DNA from: Candidatus Kapaibacterium thiocyanatum
Lineage (GTDB): Bacteria > Bacteroidota > Ignavibacteria > Kapaibacteriales > Kapaibacteriaceae
DNA length: 64,000 bases
NCBI GenBank assembly: GCA_001899175.1
Contig: MKVH01000003.1
Coordinates: forward strand, 20,690 to 84,689
Reading direction: 5' to 3'
Shown here: positions 37,164-46,505 of the stretch, piece by piece
How positions within the stretch are numbered: the first letter of the stretch is position 1
Layout of the letters: each line of letters opens with the position of its first letter
Position numbers and translations under genes: made by a program
Notes under the pieces: model-generated
The model's database searches: none
Told to the model about the DNA's origin: nothing
The model's input: only the letters and a program-made list of their open reading frames with translations

Positions 37164-40100
37164 ATGAATCGTCGATATGCTCTCTGGGGGGGCAGCGCCA
37201 AGTTGGGTGTTGCTCTTCTAATTGCGGTGTTGACGGGGCTCGGGTCCCAGCAGGCTTCAGCACAGAGGCCTGAGTTTCCGACCTTGTCTCTCACCGGCGC
37301 TGCGGCCGGATGGAACCCGGACTACTATCCTGACGGGCGCATCTGGATTCCGCGCAGCGGCTCCAATGGCCAGCGTCAGATACTCGTTCCGGTGTTCATC
37401 AAGAACTGCTGGCGCAGCACGGCTACACATGAGACATTCCCCATCTTCAGCTTCAAGATGAAGCTGCAGTATGACCGCAGTGCTCTCGAATTCGTTGGTG
37501 TCGAAAAGAATGGTCCGAATCGTGGTCTTCAGGGCACGCCGCTGGCATGCCTGGCCAAGGATTTCGAGTTCACGACGAACATTGCCGATGACACGACCTA
37601 CCAGTCCGTCATCAATGCACCGGAAGCCAACCGTATCCGTGGCAAGCGCGTCCTGATCGATGCCATTTCGGCCAAGCCCCTGCCGCAAACCGGCAACGTC
37701 AATGATCCTTGCGATCAGCGTCCCTTCGTCGAGATGTTCTACGTCCGCTTCAACGTCATCGCCAACCCGGCCGGTGACCCCGTAAGCGCCCTGACGCCGA
37801 TCATCCTCACGAACGACACGCTGTATTACAACGACTTCCAGGTCGGTAAGGAACTGCCCTTCCCCGATGATCCGCAACCGGGTCTCTATGCCGGTCTCGG
37901 TGGCGTCGACAACTTCTACATCGATGGTAACAACATCGAGCAGAACCGTGACGTTCCCCGCTACTCGCGTCCTGGTATGATCTGGCTGCAGGTAACGGAC
38001 GAAATTCCGCGCCTGTCCTTCACGAACATTCCGGTATCGAACCGCCAGCAGCGTATCGTCGACTCCGTCGACAATACGAACAACGCTCAATGGTACGTCG
38101 TTCACCCGATCACGATCGACTACGGTTCCACGTACGAAGACACGGAAAACGGTCTCGGTACGCGTGACATCGACGTCATCAATGCCGTTCCCGGCTCGCG
38201 CCTCACGGAACTGCTCGTTCAGTCCGACCAACCCTGGCTGAAGTTCCGTTCCTTCCTCAAGGGCGGTCCTGGCGAAGTCAATCCGTTCGCTCAACCTGTC
38301 CGCGAAGGCGTCGTTCCGATGCTGGACAAGGGTATCCTCGGTACCATCAGCGGCGTTACGCCGATGGGCGACCAGACGGTTCTCCGTCGTGACCTGAACT
38401 TCCGCATCATCTGCGATCCGAACGAACTGCCCCTCAGCGATGGTGGTGAAGTTGCCGGTATCTATACGGGCTACATCACGTTCAAGTCGCCCACGATGGA
38501 CGTATCGCCGGTTCGCCTGAAGGTTACCTTCATCTACTTCCGCGCTCCGTTCGAACCGAACGTGTTCTCGGATGCGACGAACTACGATGGTGAACCCCAA
38601 CTGCCCGCACGCGGTATCCGCATCGAAGTCCGCAACTCGAACAATCCTATCGAGCGCACCTACCTCTACATGGGTGTCGGTCACCGCGCTACGGACTTCG
38701 TCGATACGCTCTTCGGTGAAACGATCTACTCGACGCCTCTCGACGCCTTCGGTGCCCGCTGGTATCCGATGGACAAGTCGGGCGTGGATATCTATCCCTA
38801 CGGTCTCGGCGATCTGTGGGCCGGTTCGCCTACGCGTCCACAGGCTTCTTCGCGTGACATCCGTGACATCTACTCCGATACGACCCTTATCTACAAGTGT
38901 CGTTTCAACGCCGGCAGCGCTCTGAACTATCCCGTCGTCGTTTCGTGGGATACGGATGACTTCTCGCCGTCGTCGGATCTCTTCATCCGTGACACGCTGG
39001 CAGGTTCGCGTTTCAACGTCAACATGCGCACGGCTACGAGCATCGGTGGCACGAAGTATTCGTACACGATCCGTGATGCGGACATCAATGCCTTCATCAT
39101 CGAGTACACGCTTCCCAAGGTGATCACCTATCCGGTCATCAACAAGGGCTGGAACCTTCTCTCGCTGCCTGTCAACCCGTCGTCCTCGTACTACAAGGAC
39201 ATCTACAAGAACGCCCTGAACATTCCGATCCGCTTCGCTCAGAACAGCTATCAGGCCAACGAAACGAGCCTCCAGCCTGGCGTCGGTTACTTCATCAAGT
39301 ATTCCGATCAGATCGATCGCACGATCGCCGGTACGCGCATCCGCCGTATCGACGATCAGATGTTCCCCACACGTCTCTATGATGGCTGGAACACGATCGG
39401 TGCTCTCTCCACGCCGGTAAGCACGGAAGTCGTCAACCTGATCCCGGTCGGTGCTTCGGCTCCCACGATCGAAGGCGATATCTACCAGTACGTGACGGAT
39501 CGCGGTTACCAAGCCGTTTCCGAACTCTCCCCTGGTATCGGCTACTGGATGAAGATCCGTGGTCAAGCCTTCCTCCAGATCCGCGCAACGAGCCAAGGCA
39601 AGAGCGGTGTGAACTTCTCGGCCGTTCGTGATGCCGTAACGTCGAACTCGACGCAAGTCACGGTTCGCGACAACAGCAACAAGAACACGAATCTCTACAT
39701 CGCAGAACAAGGTACGGTTGCCGCACGCAACGTCTTCGAACTGCCGCCGGTTCCGCCGTACGAACTCTTCGATGTTCGCTTCAGCAACCAGTCGTATGTC
39801 GAAGAAGCTGCCAGCCCGGTCATCAACCTGCAAGGTGTGACGTTCCCGATGACCGTCACGGTCAACAACTCCGCTCGCAACTATACGGTTGTGAACGCTG
39901 TCACGGGTACGGTTCTCGGCCGCATCAACGCCAACGTCAACAACTCCATCGAGATCACGGATGCTCGCACGCCGTCCATCCGCCTCATGAGCGAAGATGC
40001 CGTAGCCGGCGGTCTCAGCGTCAACGTCACGCCGAACCCCGTTACGTCCATGGGTCTCGTGAACTTCACGGTACCGGCCGCTGGCCACGTCACCGTCAAG

Positions 40101-40268
40101 CTCTACACCATGGTCGGTGAAGAAGTCGCTACGATCATCGACGAAGCCAAGCTCGCCGGTATGTTCAGCGTCGACCTCAACGGTACCGCTCTCGTACCCG
40201 GACGCTATATCGTCAAGCTCGTGAACGGTAACAACGTCGTGACCAACACGGTAACGATCGTTCGCTGA
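37164..40268 (+). CDS. Large T9SS-secreted surface protein with cohesin-like N-terminal domain
   Basis: This 1034-residue protein has a signal peptide ending near Gln-Ala-Ser-Ala-Gln. Residues about 70-215 look cohesin-like (LVPVFIKN, FSFKMKLQYDRSALEFVGV and a long FYVRFNVIA strand). Residues about 650-810 contain GWNLLSLPV and SLQPGVGYFIKY blocks typical of surface beta domains in this phylum. Residues from about 950 form a type A sorting domain (VTPNPVTSMGLVNF). GAGGAG precedes the ATG. Codon use is biased toward CAA, GGT and GCT as in the other main surface genes. A strong terminator follows. Confidence 0.75.
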   Translation: MNRRYALWGGSAKLGVALLIAVLTGLGSQQASAQRPEFPTLSLTGAAAGWNPDYYPDGRIWIPRSGSNGQRQILVPVFIKNCWRSTATHETFPIFSFKMKLQYDRSALEFVGVEKNGPNRGLQGTPLACLAKDFEFTTNIADDTTYQSVINAPEANRIRGKRVLIDAISAKPLPQTGNVNDPCDQRPFVEMFYVRFNVIANPAGDPVSALTPIILTNDTLYYNDFQVGKELPFPDDPQPGLYAGLGGVDNFYIDGNNIEQNRDVPRYSRPGMIWLQVTDEIPRLSFTNIPVSNRQQRIVDSVDNTNNAQWYVVHPITIDYGSTYEDTENGLGTRDIDVINAVPGSRLTELLVQSDQPWLKFRSFLKGGPGEVNPFAQPVREGVVPMLDKGILGTISGVTPMGDQTVLRRDLNFRIICDPNELPLSDGGEVAGIYTGYITFKSPTMDVSPVRLKVTFIYFRAPFEPNVFSDATNYDGEPQLPARGIRIEVRNSNNPIERTYLYMGVGHRATDFVDTLFGETIYSTPLDAFGARWYPMDKSGVDIYPYGLGDLWAGSPTRPQASSRDIRDIYSDTTLIYKCRFNAGSALNYPVVVSWDTDDFSPSSDLFIRDTLAGSRFNVNMRTATSIGGTKYSYTIRDADINAFIIEYTLPKVITYPVINKGWNLLSLPVNPSSSYYKDIYKNALNIPIRFAQNSYQANETSLQPGVGYFIKYSDQIDRTIAGTRIRRIDDQMFPTRLYDGWNTIGALSTPVSTEVVNLIPVGASAPTIEGDIYQYVTDRGYQAVSELSPGIGYWMKIRGQAFLQIRATSQGKSGVNFSAVRDAVTSNSTQVTVRDNSNKNTNLYIAEQGTVAARNVFELPPVPPYELFDVRFSNQSYVEEAASPVINLQGVTFPMTVTVNNSARNYTVVNAVTGTVLGRINANVNNSIEITDARTPSIRLMSEDAVAGGLSVNVTPNPVTSMGLVNFTVPAAGHVTVKLYTMVGEEVATIIDEAKLAGMFSVDLNGTALVPGRYIVKLVNGNNVVTNTVTIVR

Positions 40269-40285
40269 TCCGTGAATGCAGTAGT

Positions 40286-40317
40286 AAAAAGGCAGCAGGT
40301 TCCTGCTGCCTTTTTTT
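40286..40317 (+). terminator. Rho-independent terminator
   Basis: AAAAAGGCAGCAGG, loop TT, CCTGCTGCCTTTTT, with T continuing to 40317. It gives a perfect 14-bp stem including the A/T flanks and closes the main surface-protein block. Confidence 0.9.
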
Positions 40318-40340
40318 ATTCTCGTCAACGCAAGTGCACC

Positions 40341-41141
40341 ATGAATATCCTCGCAATCCTCTCGATGGTCGTGATCGGACTCGGCAGCGCCGCTGCCATG
40401 TCCGCCCAGATGGTGGAGTTCTCCCTGCGCGTCAAGAACATCACACCGCAGGGAAGCCGTGAATTCCCGTTCACGATCGCTGCACATCGCGACGCCACGA
40501 GCGGTCTCGACACCGCCCTGGGCGAACGCGAAATTCCCACGCTGCCCCTGCCTTCGGACGTGTTCTACGTGTGGACGGTGGCCCCGACGGCCGAGCCGCT
40601 GTGGCTCAGTCCCAAGGACGTCCGCCAGTTGAAGCCCCTGGAGCGCTTCCAGGAGACCTACGACGTCCGCGTGAACTGGACCGGCGGCTCCCTCGAGTTC
40701 TCGTGGAGCATGCCGATTCCTGCCGTCATCGACTCGGCGTACCTCATCGACGGATACACGGACTTCCCGGACAACATCATCAAGGCCCGGTTGAATTCCA
40801 CCCAGCCCGTCGTGGTCAACAATCCCTCGATCAACCGCTACAAGGTTCTCGTATGGTACAACACCACGACCGTCGGTGTCACCGGGGAGAGAATGAATGC
40901 GGGGAACGATCGTCTTCGCACCTGGCCCGTTCCGTGCGGCGACCAGCTCGATGTATCGACGACGTTGACGGGTGGTGTCCATGCGTCGATCCATGACCAG
41001 CAGGGCCGTATTCTTCTGGAAACGGACGTGGCCGATGGCCGTGGAACGATCGATACGCGTTACCTTGCACCCGGCGCCTACGTACTGCACGTAGCCGACC
41101 GCACGGGCAACGTCCAACGTACCGTCTTCATCCGTCAATAA
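40341..41141 (+). CDS. T9SS-secreted protein, unknown function
   Basis: This 266-residue protein starts at the ATG after the terminator; an upstream in-frame start would place the hairpin inside the gene and has no signal peptide. The signal peptide ends near Met-Ser-Ala-Gln. The central part is beta-rich with a conserved-looking SMPIPAVIDSAYLIDGY. Residues about 195-266 are a type A T9SS sorting domain (WPVPCGDQLDV to VFIRQ). No catalytic motif is visible. It is followed 26 bp later by a glycosyltransferase gene. Confidence 0.75.
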   Translation: MNILAILSMVVIGLGSAAAMSAQMVEFSLRVKNITPQGSREFPFTIAAHRDATSGLDTALGEREIPTLPLPSDVFYVWTVAPTAEPLWLSPKDVRQLKPLERFQETYDVRVNWTGGSLEFSWSMPIPAVIDSAYLIDGYTDFPDNIIKARLNSTQPVVVNNPSINRYKVLVWYNTTTVGVTGERMNAGNDRLRTWPVPCGDQLDVSTTLTGGVHASIHDQQGRILLETDVADGRGTIDTRYLAPGAYVLHVADRTGNVQRTVFIRQ

Positions 41142-41167
41142 CGAGACCGTGGCTTCGAAAGGAAACC

Positions 41168-42199
41168 ATGAGCGGAGAACAGAACGCCAGTGAACAATCC
41201 CAGCACAAGCGGCGCTATCGCCGACGGCCGGAAGGGCGTCAACATCGTCATAACGTCGATCAGCTTACCAATGCCAGCGTCAGCGTCGTCATCCCGCTGC
41301 TGAACGAAGAAGAATCGCTTGGGGAACTGGCTCAACGGCTCGAAACAGTGCTGGAGCGCGTGGCACGTGGACGATACGACGTGCTGTTCATCGACGATGG
41401 CTCGACGGACGGATCGTACGACGTCATCCGTTCCATCCACAGCAGGAACAACCGCTTCCGGGCCATCCGGTTCCGTCGCAACAACGGCAAGAGCGCCGCA
41501 CTCGGCGTGGGCTTCGCAGACGTCAAGGGCGATATCGTCATCACGATGGATGCGGACCTGCAGGACGATCCGAGCGAAATACCGGCATTGATCACGAAGC
41601 TGGAAGAAGGATTCGATCTCGTATCCGGATGGAAGCGCAAACGCCACGATCCATGGCACAAGACCTTCCCCTCCAAGCTGTTCAATGCCGTCACGTCCTT
41701 CATGAGCGGCATCAAGCTCCACGACTTCAACTGCGGGCTCAAGGCGTATCGACGTGAAGTGGTCGAGACCGTACAGGTCTATGGCGAAATGCATCGATAC
41801 ATTCCTGCCCTCGCACATTGGGAAGGATTCCGCGTCACGGAGATCCCCGTACAGCACCATGCACGGAAGTTCGGCTATTCGAAGTTCGGTGCGAGCAGAT
41901 TCCTCAAGGGGTTCCTCGACCTGCTGACCGTGATGTTCACCACGAGGTACGTCAAGCGTCCGCTGCACTTCTTCGGCACGGTAGGCTCGCTGTTCGCCCT
42001 GATCGGACTCGTGACGGATCTGTACCTCGTCATCGAATGGTTCCTCGGCCTGACGTCGCTCAGCCAGCGTCCGCTGGCCCTGTTCGGCATCGCCATGATC
42101 ATCGTCGGGGTCCAGCTCATCTCGATCGGTCTGATCGGAGAGCTGATCGTCAAGAACAATATGGAAAGCCAGCGATACAGCATCCGTGAACGACTCTAG
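41168..42199 (+). CDS. Family 2 glycosyltransferase, polyprenyl-phosphate type
   Basis: This 343-residue protein has a basic N-terminal extension of about 35 residues and then a GT-A domain: VSVVIPLLNEEESL, FIDDGSTDGS, and the metal-binding DADLQDDP. Two transmembrane segments near residues 255-315 and the HFNCGLKAYRR-type region (here HDFNCGLKAYRR) match DPM1/GtrB-like enzymes that transfer a sugar from a nucleotide donor to polyprenyl phosphate on the cytoplasmic face. The flipped product would feed envelope glycan or protein glycosylation. It begins a glycan gene cluster that continues to about 46505. Confidence 0.88.
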   Translation: MSGEQNASEQSQHKRRYRRRPEGRQHRHNVDQLTNASVSVVIPLLNEEESLGELAQRLETVLERVARGRYDVLFIDDGSTDGSYDVIRSIHSRNNRFRAIRFRRNNGKSAALGVGFADVKGDIVITMDADLQDDPSEIPALITKLEEGFDLVSGWKRKRHDPWHKTFPSKLFNAVTSFMSGIKLHDFNCGLKAYRREVVETVQVYGEMHRYIPALAHWEGFRVTEIPVQHHARKFGYSKFGASRFLKGFLDLLTVMFTTRYVKRPLHFFGTVGSLFALIGLVTDLYLVIEWFLGLTSLSQRPLALFGIAMIIVGVQLISIGLIGELIVKNNMESQRYSIRERL

Positions 42200-42271
42200 G
42201 TAACCTTCCTGGCTTCCTGCTGTCGTTGGGAGTATAGGCCAAGTACGTCAAACGAATCGAGACCCTGAACC

Positions 42272-43033
42272 GTGCAGCTACGACATCTTCTTCTCGGCAT
42301 CATCGTCCTTACCGGCCTCGTCGCATCCGCCGGCGCCCAGGTCCGCTGGCGCGTCTCGGCAGGGATGTCGACGGACTGGATCACCAACGACAATCCCGCA
42401 GTGTATCGTCTGACAGGCACCAGCGACTCCCTGGACGCTCCGCTCGGTGGCGCGCTGGACGGTATGCAGATGGGTTGGGGTATCCGCGCCTATGCGGATC
42501 TCGACAAGCAGAAGACCTTCCGGATTCCGTTCGGTCTCGACTATTTCTCCTACAGCGGTACCCAGTCCATGAATGCGCCGGCCTTCGCGGTACAGGTGCG
42601 CCACGATGTGGACCTGTTCACCGGCCATCTCGGATTCGAATGGTCGTTCGTGGAATTCCCGCTCGCCTTCGCCCGCGCCTACATCGCAGGTGAAGTGCGC
42701 GGTCTCTATGTAGCACCGAACACCATCACACGGTGGACCAGGATCACCCCGGATTCCGGGCAGTCCATTTCGAACACCGACGTGTTCAGCGGCAAGGACG
42801 GCGCCTTCCGTCTCGGCGGCATGGCACGTCTGGGCATCGAAGGTGAAATCTACTATCCCGTATTCCTCAATACGAGCGTAGCGTACGGCGTCATGAATCT
42901 GGTCGGACGCGATATGCGTTCCACGGCCGATGGCGGCCGCGGTGAGCTCCTTACGCCCAACAGACAGAACGAGGCGGGTGAAGGGCTTCTCTACCATCTG
43001 AACTTTACCTTCATGGTCCAGGTACGTCTGTGA
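42272..43033 (+). CDS. Putative outer-membrane beta-barrel protein
   Basis: This 253-residue protein begins at a GTG and has a signal peptide ending near Ala-Gly-Ala-Gln. The remainder alternates polar and hydrophobic residues in about eight strands with aromatic ends (MGWGIRAYADL, FGLDYFSYSG, FEWSFVEFPLAFARAYIAG) and finishes FTFMVQVRL, consistent with an outer-membrane barrel. It overlaps the next glycosyltransferase by GTGA, so it may be linked to glycan export or modification. No specific family was recognised. Confidence 0.65.
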   Translation: MQLRHLLLGIIVLTGLVASAGAQVRWRVSAGMSTDWITNDNPAVYRLTGTSDSLDAPLGGALDGMQMGWGIRAYADLDKQKTFRIPFGLDYFSYSGTQSMNAPAFAVQVRHDVDLFTGHLGFEWSFVEFPLAFARAYIAGEVRGLYVAPNTITRWTRITPDSGQSISNTDVFSGKDGAFRLGGMARLGIEGEIYYPVFLNTSVAYGVMNLVGRDMRSTADGGRGELLTPNRQNEAGEGLLYHLNFTFMVQVRL

Positions 43034-44109
43034 GTCATACGGCCGCTATGGCGTATCGTCCGGATTGTCTGCACTTCAGGGGTGACGTGCCCTGCATACC
43101 GCACAAGCTGCATGGCGTGCATTGTACGGGCTGCGCATACTACGAGGAAGTCAGGGGCCGCATCCTGATCATCAAGCTCGGCGCCACGGGTGACGTCATC
43201 CGTACGACGCCGCTGCTACATGCACTGGAAGAACGGTATCCCGGTCATGAAGTGTGGTGGGTGACGGAGTCGCCGGACGTCCTGCCTTCACGCGTCCATC
43301 GCAAGCTCACGCTGAAACCGGAACACCTCCTCGTCGCCGAGTCGACGACCTTCGACGTCGTCATCAACCTCGACAAGGATCCCCATGCCTGCGCCCTCGC
43401 TTCGCGCATATCCACTGCCGAGCGTATGGGATTCGTATGGCGTGACGGACGCCCGGCTCCGGCCGATGAGCGTGCCGTACACAAGTTCCTTACGGGATTG
43501 TTCGACGACGTGAACAAGAGCAATACGAAGTCCTATCCGCAGGAAATCCTCGAGATCTGTGGTATGGAGTGGAAGCACCAGGAATACGTCATGGACGTGC
43601 CGACGTCCTCGCCTTTCGTCATTCCCGACGGACCTGGTGGCGTCGTCGGACTCAATACGGGCTGCGGAGATCGCTGGAGAGCACGCGAGTGGCCGATCGA
43701 ATCGTGGATCGGTCTGATCGACATGCTGCATGAGGCAGGCCAGCGCATCGTGCTGCTCGGCGGCCCTGCGGAACACGAACGCAACGTCGAGATCGCTGAA
43801 CGCACGAAGGCCCTGTACCGAGGGACCTATCCGGTGAAGCAGTTCTTCGGCGTCGTGAATTCCTGCGACGTCGTCGTCACGACGGTGACCATGGCCCTGC
43901 ATGCGGCCATCGGTCTGCGCAAGCATGTGGTGCTGCTGAACAACATCTTCAATCCGAACGAATTCGAACTATACGGCCGCGGCGTCCTTCTCCAGCCGGA
44001 GCGGCCCTGTCACTGCTATTTCAAGCAGAGCTGCACGCACGACGAATACCAGTGCATGGACCTGTTGTCGCCCGTCACGGTGTTCGACGCGGTGATGTCC
44101 TATCTCTAG
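43030..44109 (+). CDS. Family 9 glycosyltransferase (heptosyltransferase-like)
   Basis: This 359-residue protein has the GT9 opening ILIIKLGATGDVIRTTPLL at about residue 45, VVGLNTGCGDRWRAREWP in the second Rossmann domain, and VLLGGPAEHE. It also has Cys-rich segments at both ends: four Cys at about 11, 20, 31 and 34 (ending CTGCAYY) and at the C terminus CHCYFKQSCTHDEYQC. These may bind a metal. GT9 enzymes add heptose or other sugars to lipid A-core glycans. The GTG start overlaps the previous stop. Confidence 0.85.
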   Translation: MSHTAAMAYRPDCLHFRGDVPCIPHKLHGVHCTGCAYYEEVRGRILIIKLGATGDVIRTTPLLHALEERYPGHEVWWVTESPDVLPSRVHRKLTLKPEHLLVAESTTFDVVINLDKDPHACALASRISTAERMGFVWRDGRPAPADERAVHKFLTGLFDDVNKSNTKSYPQEILEICGMEWKHQEYVMDVPTSSPFVIPDGPGGVVGLNTGCGDRWRAREWPIESWIGLIDMLHEAGQRIVLLGGPAEHERNVEIAERTKALYRGTYPVKQFFGVVNSCDVVVTTVTMALHAAIGLRKHVVLLNNIFNPNEFELYGRGVLLQPERPCHCYFKQSCTHDEYQCMDLLSPVTVFDAVMSYL

Positions 44110-44137
44110 GGACTTCTCCGGTTCCGTCCGGTGAACG

Positions 44138-45115
44138 TCAGACGGTGCGCTCGGGCTTGCCGAGCATGATGCGCCATAACAGGCCGCGGATGAAGCCGGT
44201 TCCATAGCCCAGCATCCGTACGAACGAAGCCACCACGCACAGGATACCCAGCCACGGCGATCGGAAGCGCAGCATCCCTTCGAGAAGGATGATGAGGGCA
44301 TAGGCGCCGATAGGATAGAGACCGATCCAGCCATACGGAACGAACAGGGTATAGAACGCCACGATGACGACATAGGCGGTGAAGGTCGCGGGAAAGAAAT
44401 GCACGAGCTTCAGCGAACCGGGATGTCGTACGGTCGTGTCGATACGGGCCATGCCCGCTTCGTGCATCTGTCCGAAGAACGTGACGAGATCGCCGTGCCT
44501 CTTGTGATGGACCCAGGCATCGGTGATCAGTTCGACCTTGAAGCCATGCCTGCGCATACGGATGTGAAGATCGACGTCGGCGCCGGACGGCATCCGCGAG
44601 AAGCCTTCGGTGACGTTGAAGACCGTGCGTGACATGCCCATGTTGAAGGCATGCGGGTAGAAGGTTCCACCGATGCGGACGTTGGTACCGTAGCCACCCG
44701 TCGTGAGCAACGCCGTCGTCGAATACCCGATCGCCTTCTGCATGGCCGTGAAGGAGTCGTGGATGCGATCAGGTCCACCCCACGCATCGGGATGACGCCT
44801 CGTGACGACATCGTCGATGGCGGCCAGGTAATGCCTCGGCACGGTGCAGTCCGAGTCGAGGAAGATAAAGTAATCTCCCGACGCCCTGCGGCACCCGTAG
44901 TTCCTGCTCGGTCCGGGCCCGGACCGGTCCTTGTCGTAGTGGGAGATCGTCAGGCGTTGTCCGTAGGCCTTGCACACATCGTGCGAACGTGTCGTCGATC
45001 CGTCTTCGACGACGATGACTTCGAAATCGCGGAACGTTTGTTCGGCAAGACAGGACAGCAGGTCGTCGAGTTCGTCAGGCCTGTCGTGGACAGGCACGAT
45101 GATGGAATACTTCAT
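44138..45115 (-). CDS. Family 2 glycosyltransferase, membrane associated
   Basis: This 325-residue protein has a GT-A domain with SIIVPVHDRPDEL, VVEDGSTTRS and the metal site FLDSDC, plus DVDLHIRMRRHG as the acceptor/base region, then about two or three C-terminal hydrophobic segments (roughly residues 235-300). It probably adds sugars to a lipid-linked or surface glycan. The start is the ATG at 45115, 6 nt after a perfect -7 element on the minus strand. It is divergent from the GT4 gene. Confidence 0.85.
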   Translation of the reverse strand: MKYSIIVPVHDRPDELDDLLSCLAEQTFRDFEVIVVEDGSTTRSHDVCKAYGQRLTISHYDKDRSGPGPSRNYGCRRASGDYFIFLDSDCTVPRHYLAAIDDVVTRRHPDAWGGPDRIHDSFTAMQKAIGYSTTALLTTGGYGTNVRIGGTFYPHAFNMGMSRTVFNVTEGFSRMPSGADVDLHIRMRRHGFKVELITDAWVHHKRHGDLVTFFGQMHEAGMARIDTTVRHPGSLKLVHFFPATFTAYVVIVAFYTLFVPYGWIGLYPIGAYALIILLEGMLRFRSPWLGILCVVASFVRMLGYGTGFIRGLLWRIMLGKPERTV

Positions 45116-45121
45116 GGGGTG

Positions 45122-45129
45122 CAAAGATA
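45122..45129 (-). promoter_or_regulatory. -7 element of the divergent GT2 gene
   Basis: On the minus strand this reads TATCTTTG, a perfect TAnnTTTG match, 6 nt upstream of the ATG at 45115. A leaderless or nearly leaderless mRNA is expected. Confidence 0.6.
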
Positions 45130-45135
45130 CGTGTG

Positions 45136-45143
45136 TAACTTTG
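45136..45143 (+). promoter_or_regulatory. -7 element of the divergent GT4 gene
   Basis: TAACTTTG is a perfect TAnnTTTG match on the plus strand, only 6 nt from the opposing -7 element. The transcript would have a leader of about 45 nt before the ATG at 45195. Confidence 0.6.
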
Positions 45144-45194
45144 CCCCTTCATGATACGATCCTTCCCAATCGCCGATAGTGTCGGCAAGCCCGC

Positions 45195-46505
45195 ATGAAG
45201 ACCGTACTGGTCGTAGCCTATCACTTCCCGCCGGGAGGCGGGCCGGGCGTACAGCGCGTCCTGAAGCACGTGACCTACCTTTCCGACATGGGATGGAAGC
45301 CCGTCGTGATGACGGTGGAGAACGGTGATTTTCCGGCGCGTGACGAATCGTTGCTGGCCAGAATTCCTGCGGACGTTCCCGTACATCGTATACCGATCCT
45401 CGAGCCCTACGATCTCTATCGCAAGCTGATCGGAACGAAGGGTGCTGCCATCGACGTCAACGTGAACAAGACGGAAGGACAGCGGAGCGGCTGGAAGAAC
45501 GAGGTCGCGGAATTCATCAGGGCGACGTTCTTCATTCCCGACGCACGTGCAGGATGGCTGCTCACGGCCGTCAAGGCCGGTGTGGGATTATGCCGTCAGT
45601 ACGGTGTCGATGCACTGTATACGTCGTCGCCACCGTATACCTGCGCCCTGATAGGGCGGGCGCTGAAACGTCGCACGGGTCTTCCCTGGGTGGCGGGGTT
45701 CCGGGATCCATGGACGGGGTTCCTGACGACACCGGACAGGTGGTTCCTGCCTGCTGCCATCGACCGCAGGCTGGAGCGATCGGTGTTCACGCGTGCCGAT
45801 GCGGTGGAATGCGCATGGCAGGGCATCATCGACGATGCCATCGGCAAGTATCCGTCGCTGGATCGCCGCAAGTTCCATCATGTGCCGAACGGCTTCGACT
45901 CCAACGACATGCCGGACGTCGCATATGAACGCAACGACAGGTTCACGATCACGTATACGGGTTCCATGTACGGACGTCGTAATCCAGGCGCCTTCCTGAA
46001 GGCTCTGGACATGCTCACGGCGCGGGGCATTCTCGGACCGCAGGACGTTCATCTGCGATTCGTGGGTCGCTTCGGTGACGATGTCCAGGCCATGCTCTCT
46101 GGCTCGGCGTTTGCTACGTCGGTGGAGAACATCGCCTACGTTCCGCATCGGGAGAGTATCGCCTATCTGATGAAGTCGGAGGCTCTCCTGCTGATCGTGG
46201 ACGAGGCGAAGGAAAGTGGTGAAATCGTGCCCGGCAAGGTCTACGAATATCTCGGTGTGGGACGGCCCATCATCGCATTGTCGCCACGCGACAGCGCCAT
46301 CGAACGTCTTGTGCTGGAAACCCGTGCCGGAATGTCGGCACCGCAGGACGACGTCGAAGGGATCGCCGCCATCATCGCCGGAATGTACGGGCGGTGGAAG
46401 GCCGGTACGGCCATCGGCAATCCCGACGTGGAAGCGATATCGAAGTACGAACGACGTGAATCCGCACGGGCATTGGCAACCATTCTCGACGAGGTGACAT
46501 CGTGA
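45195..46505 (+). CDS. Family 4-like glycosyltransferase
   Basis: This 436-residue GT-B protein begins VLVVAYHFPPGGGPGVQR, a pattern common in GT4 enzymes of exopolysaccharide clusters, and has GFRDPWTGF, HVPNGFDSND, TYTGSMYGRRNP and the donor-binding EIVPGKVYEYLGVGRPI. It should transfer a nucleotide-sugar residue to a lipid-linked glycan in the cytoplasm. Its TGA overlaps the GTG of a 58-aa membrane protein, and that gene overlaps an outer-membrane protein, giving a tightly coupled trio. Confidence 0.85.
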   Translation: MKTVLVVAYHFPPGGGPGVQRVLKHVTYLSDMGWKPVVMTVENGDFPARDESLLARIPADVPVHRIPILEPYDLYRKLIGTKGAAIDVNVNKTEGQRSGWKNEVAEFIRATFFIPDARAGWLLTAVKAGVGLCRQYGVDALYTSSPPYTCALIGRALKRRTGLPWVAGFRDPWTGFLTTPDRWFLPAAIDRRLERSVFTRADAVECAWQGIIDDAIGKYPSLDRRKFHHVPNGFDSNDMPDVAYERNDRFTITYTGSMYGRRNPGAFLKALDMLTARGILGPQDVHLRFVGRFGDDVQAMLSGSAFATSVENIAYVPHRESIAYLMKSEALLLIVDEAKESGEIVPGKVYEYLGVGRPIIALSPRDSAIERLVLETRAGMSAPQDDVEGIAAIIAGMYGRWKAGTAIGNPDVEAISKYERRESARALATILDEVTS

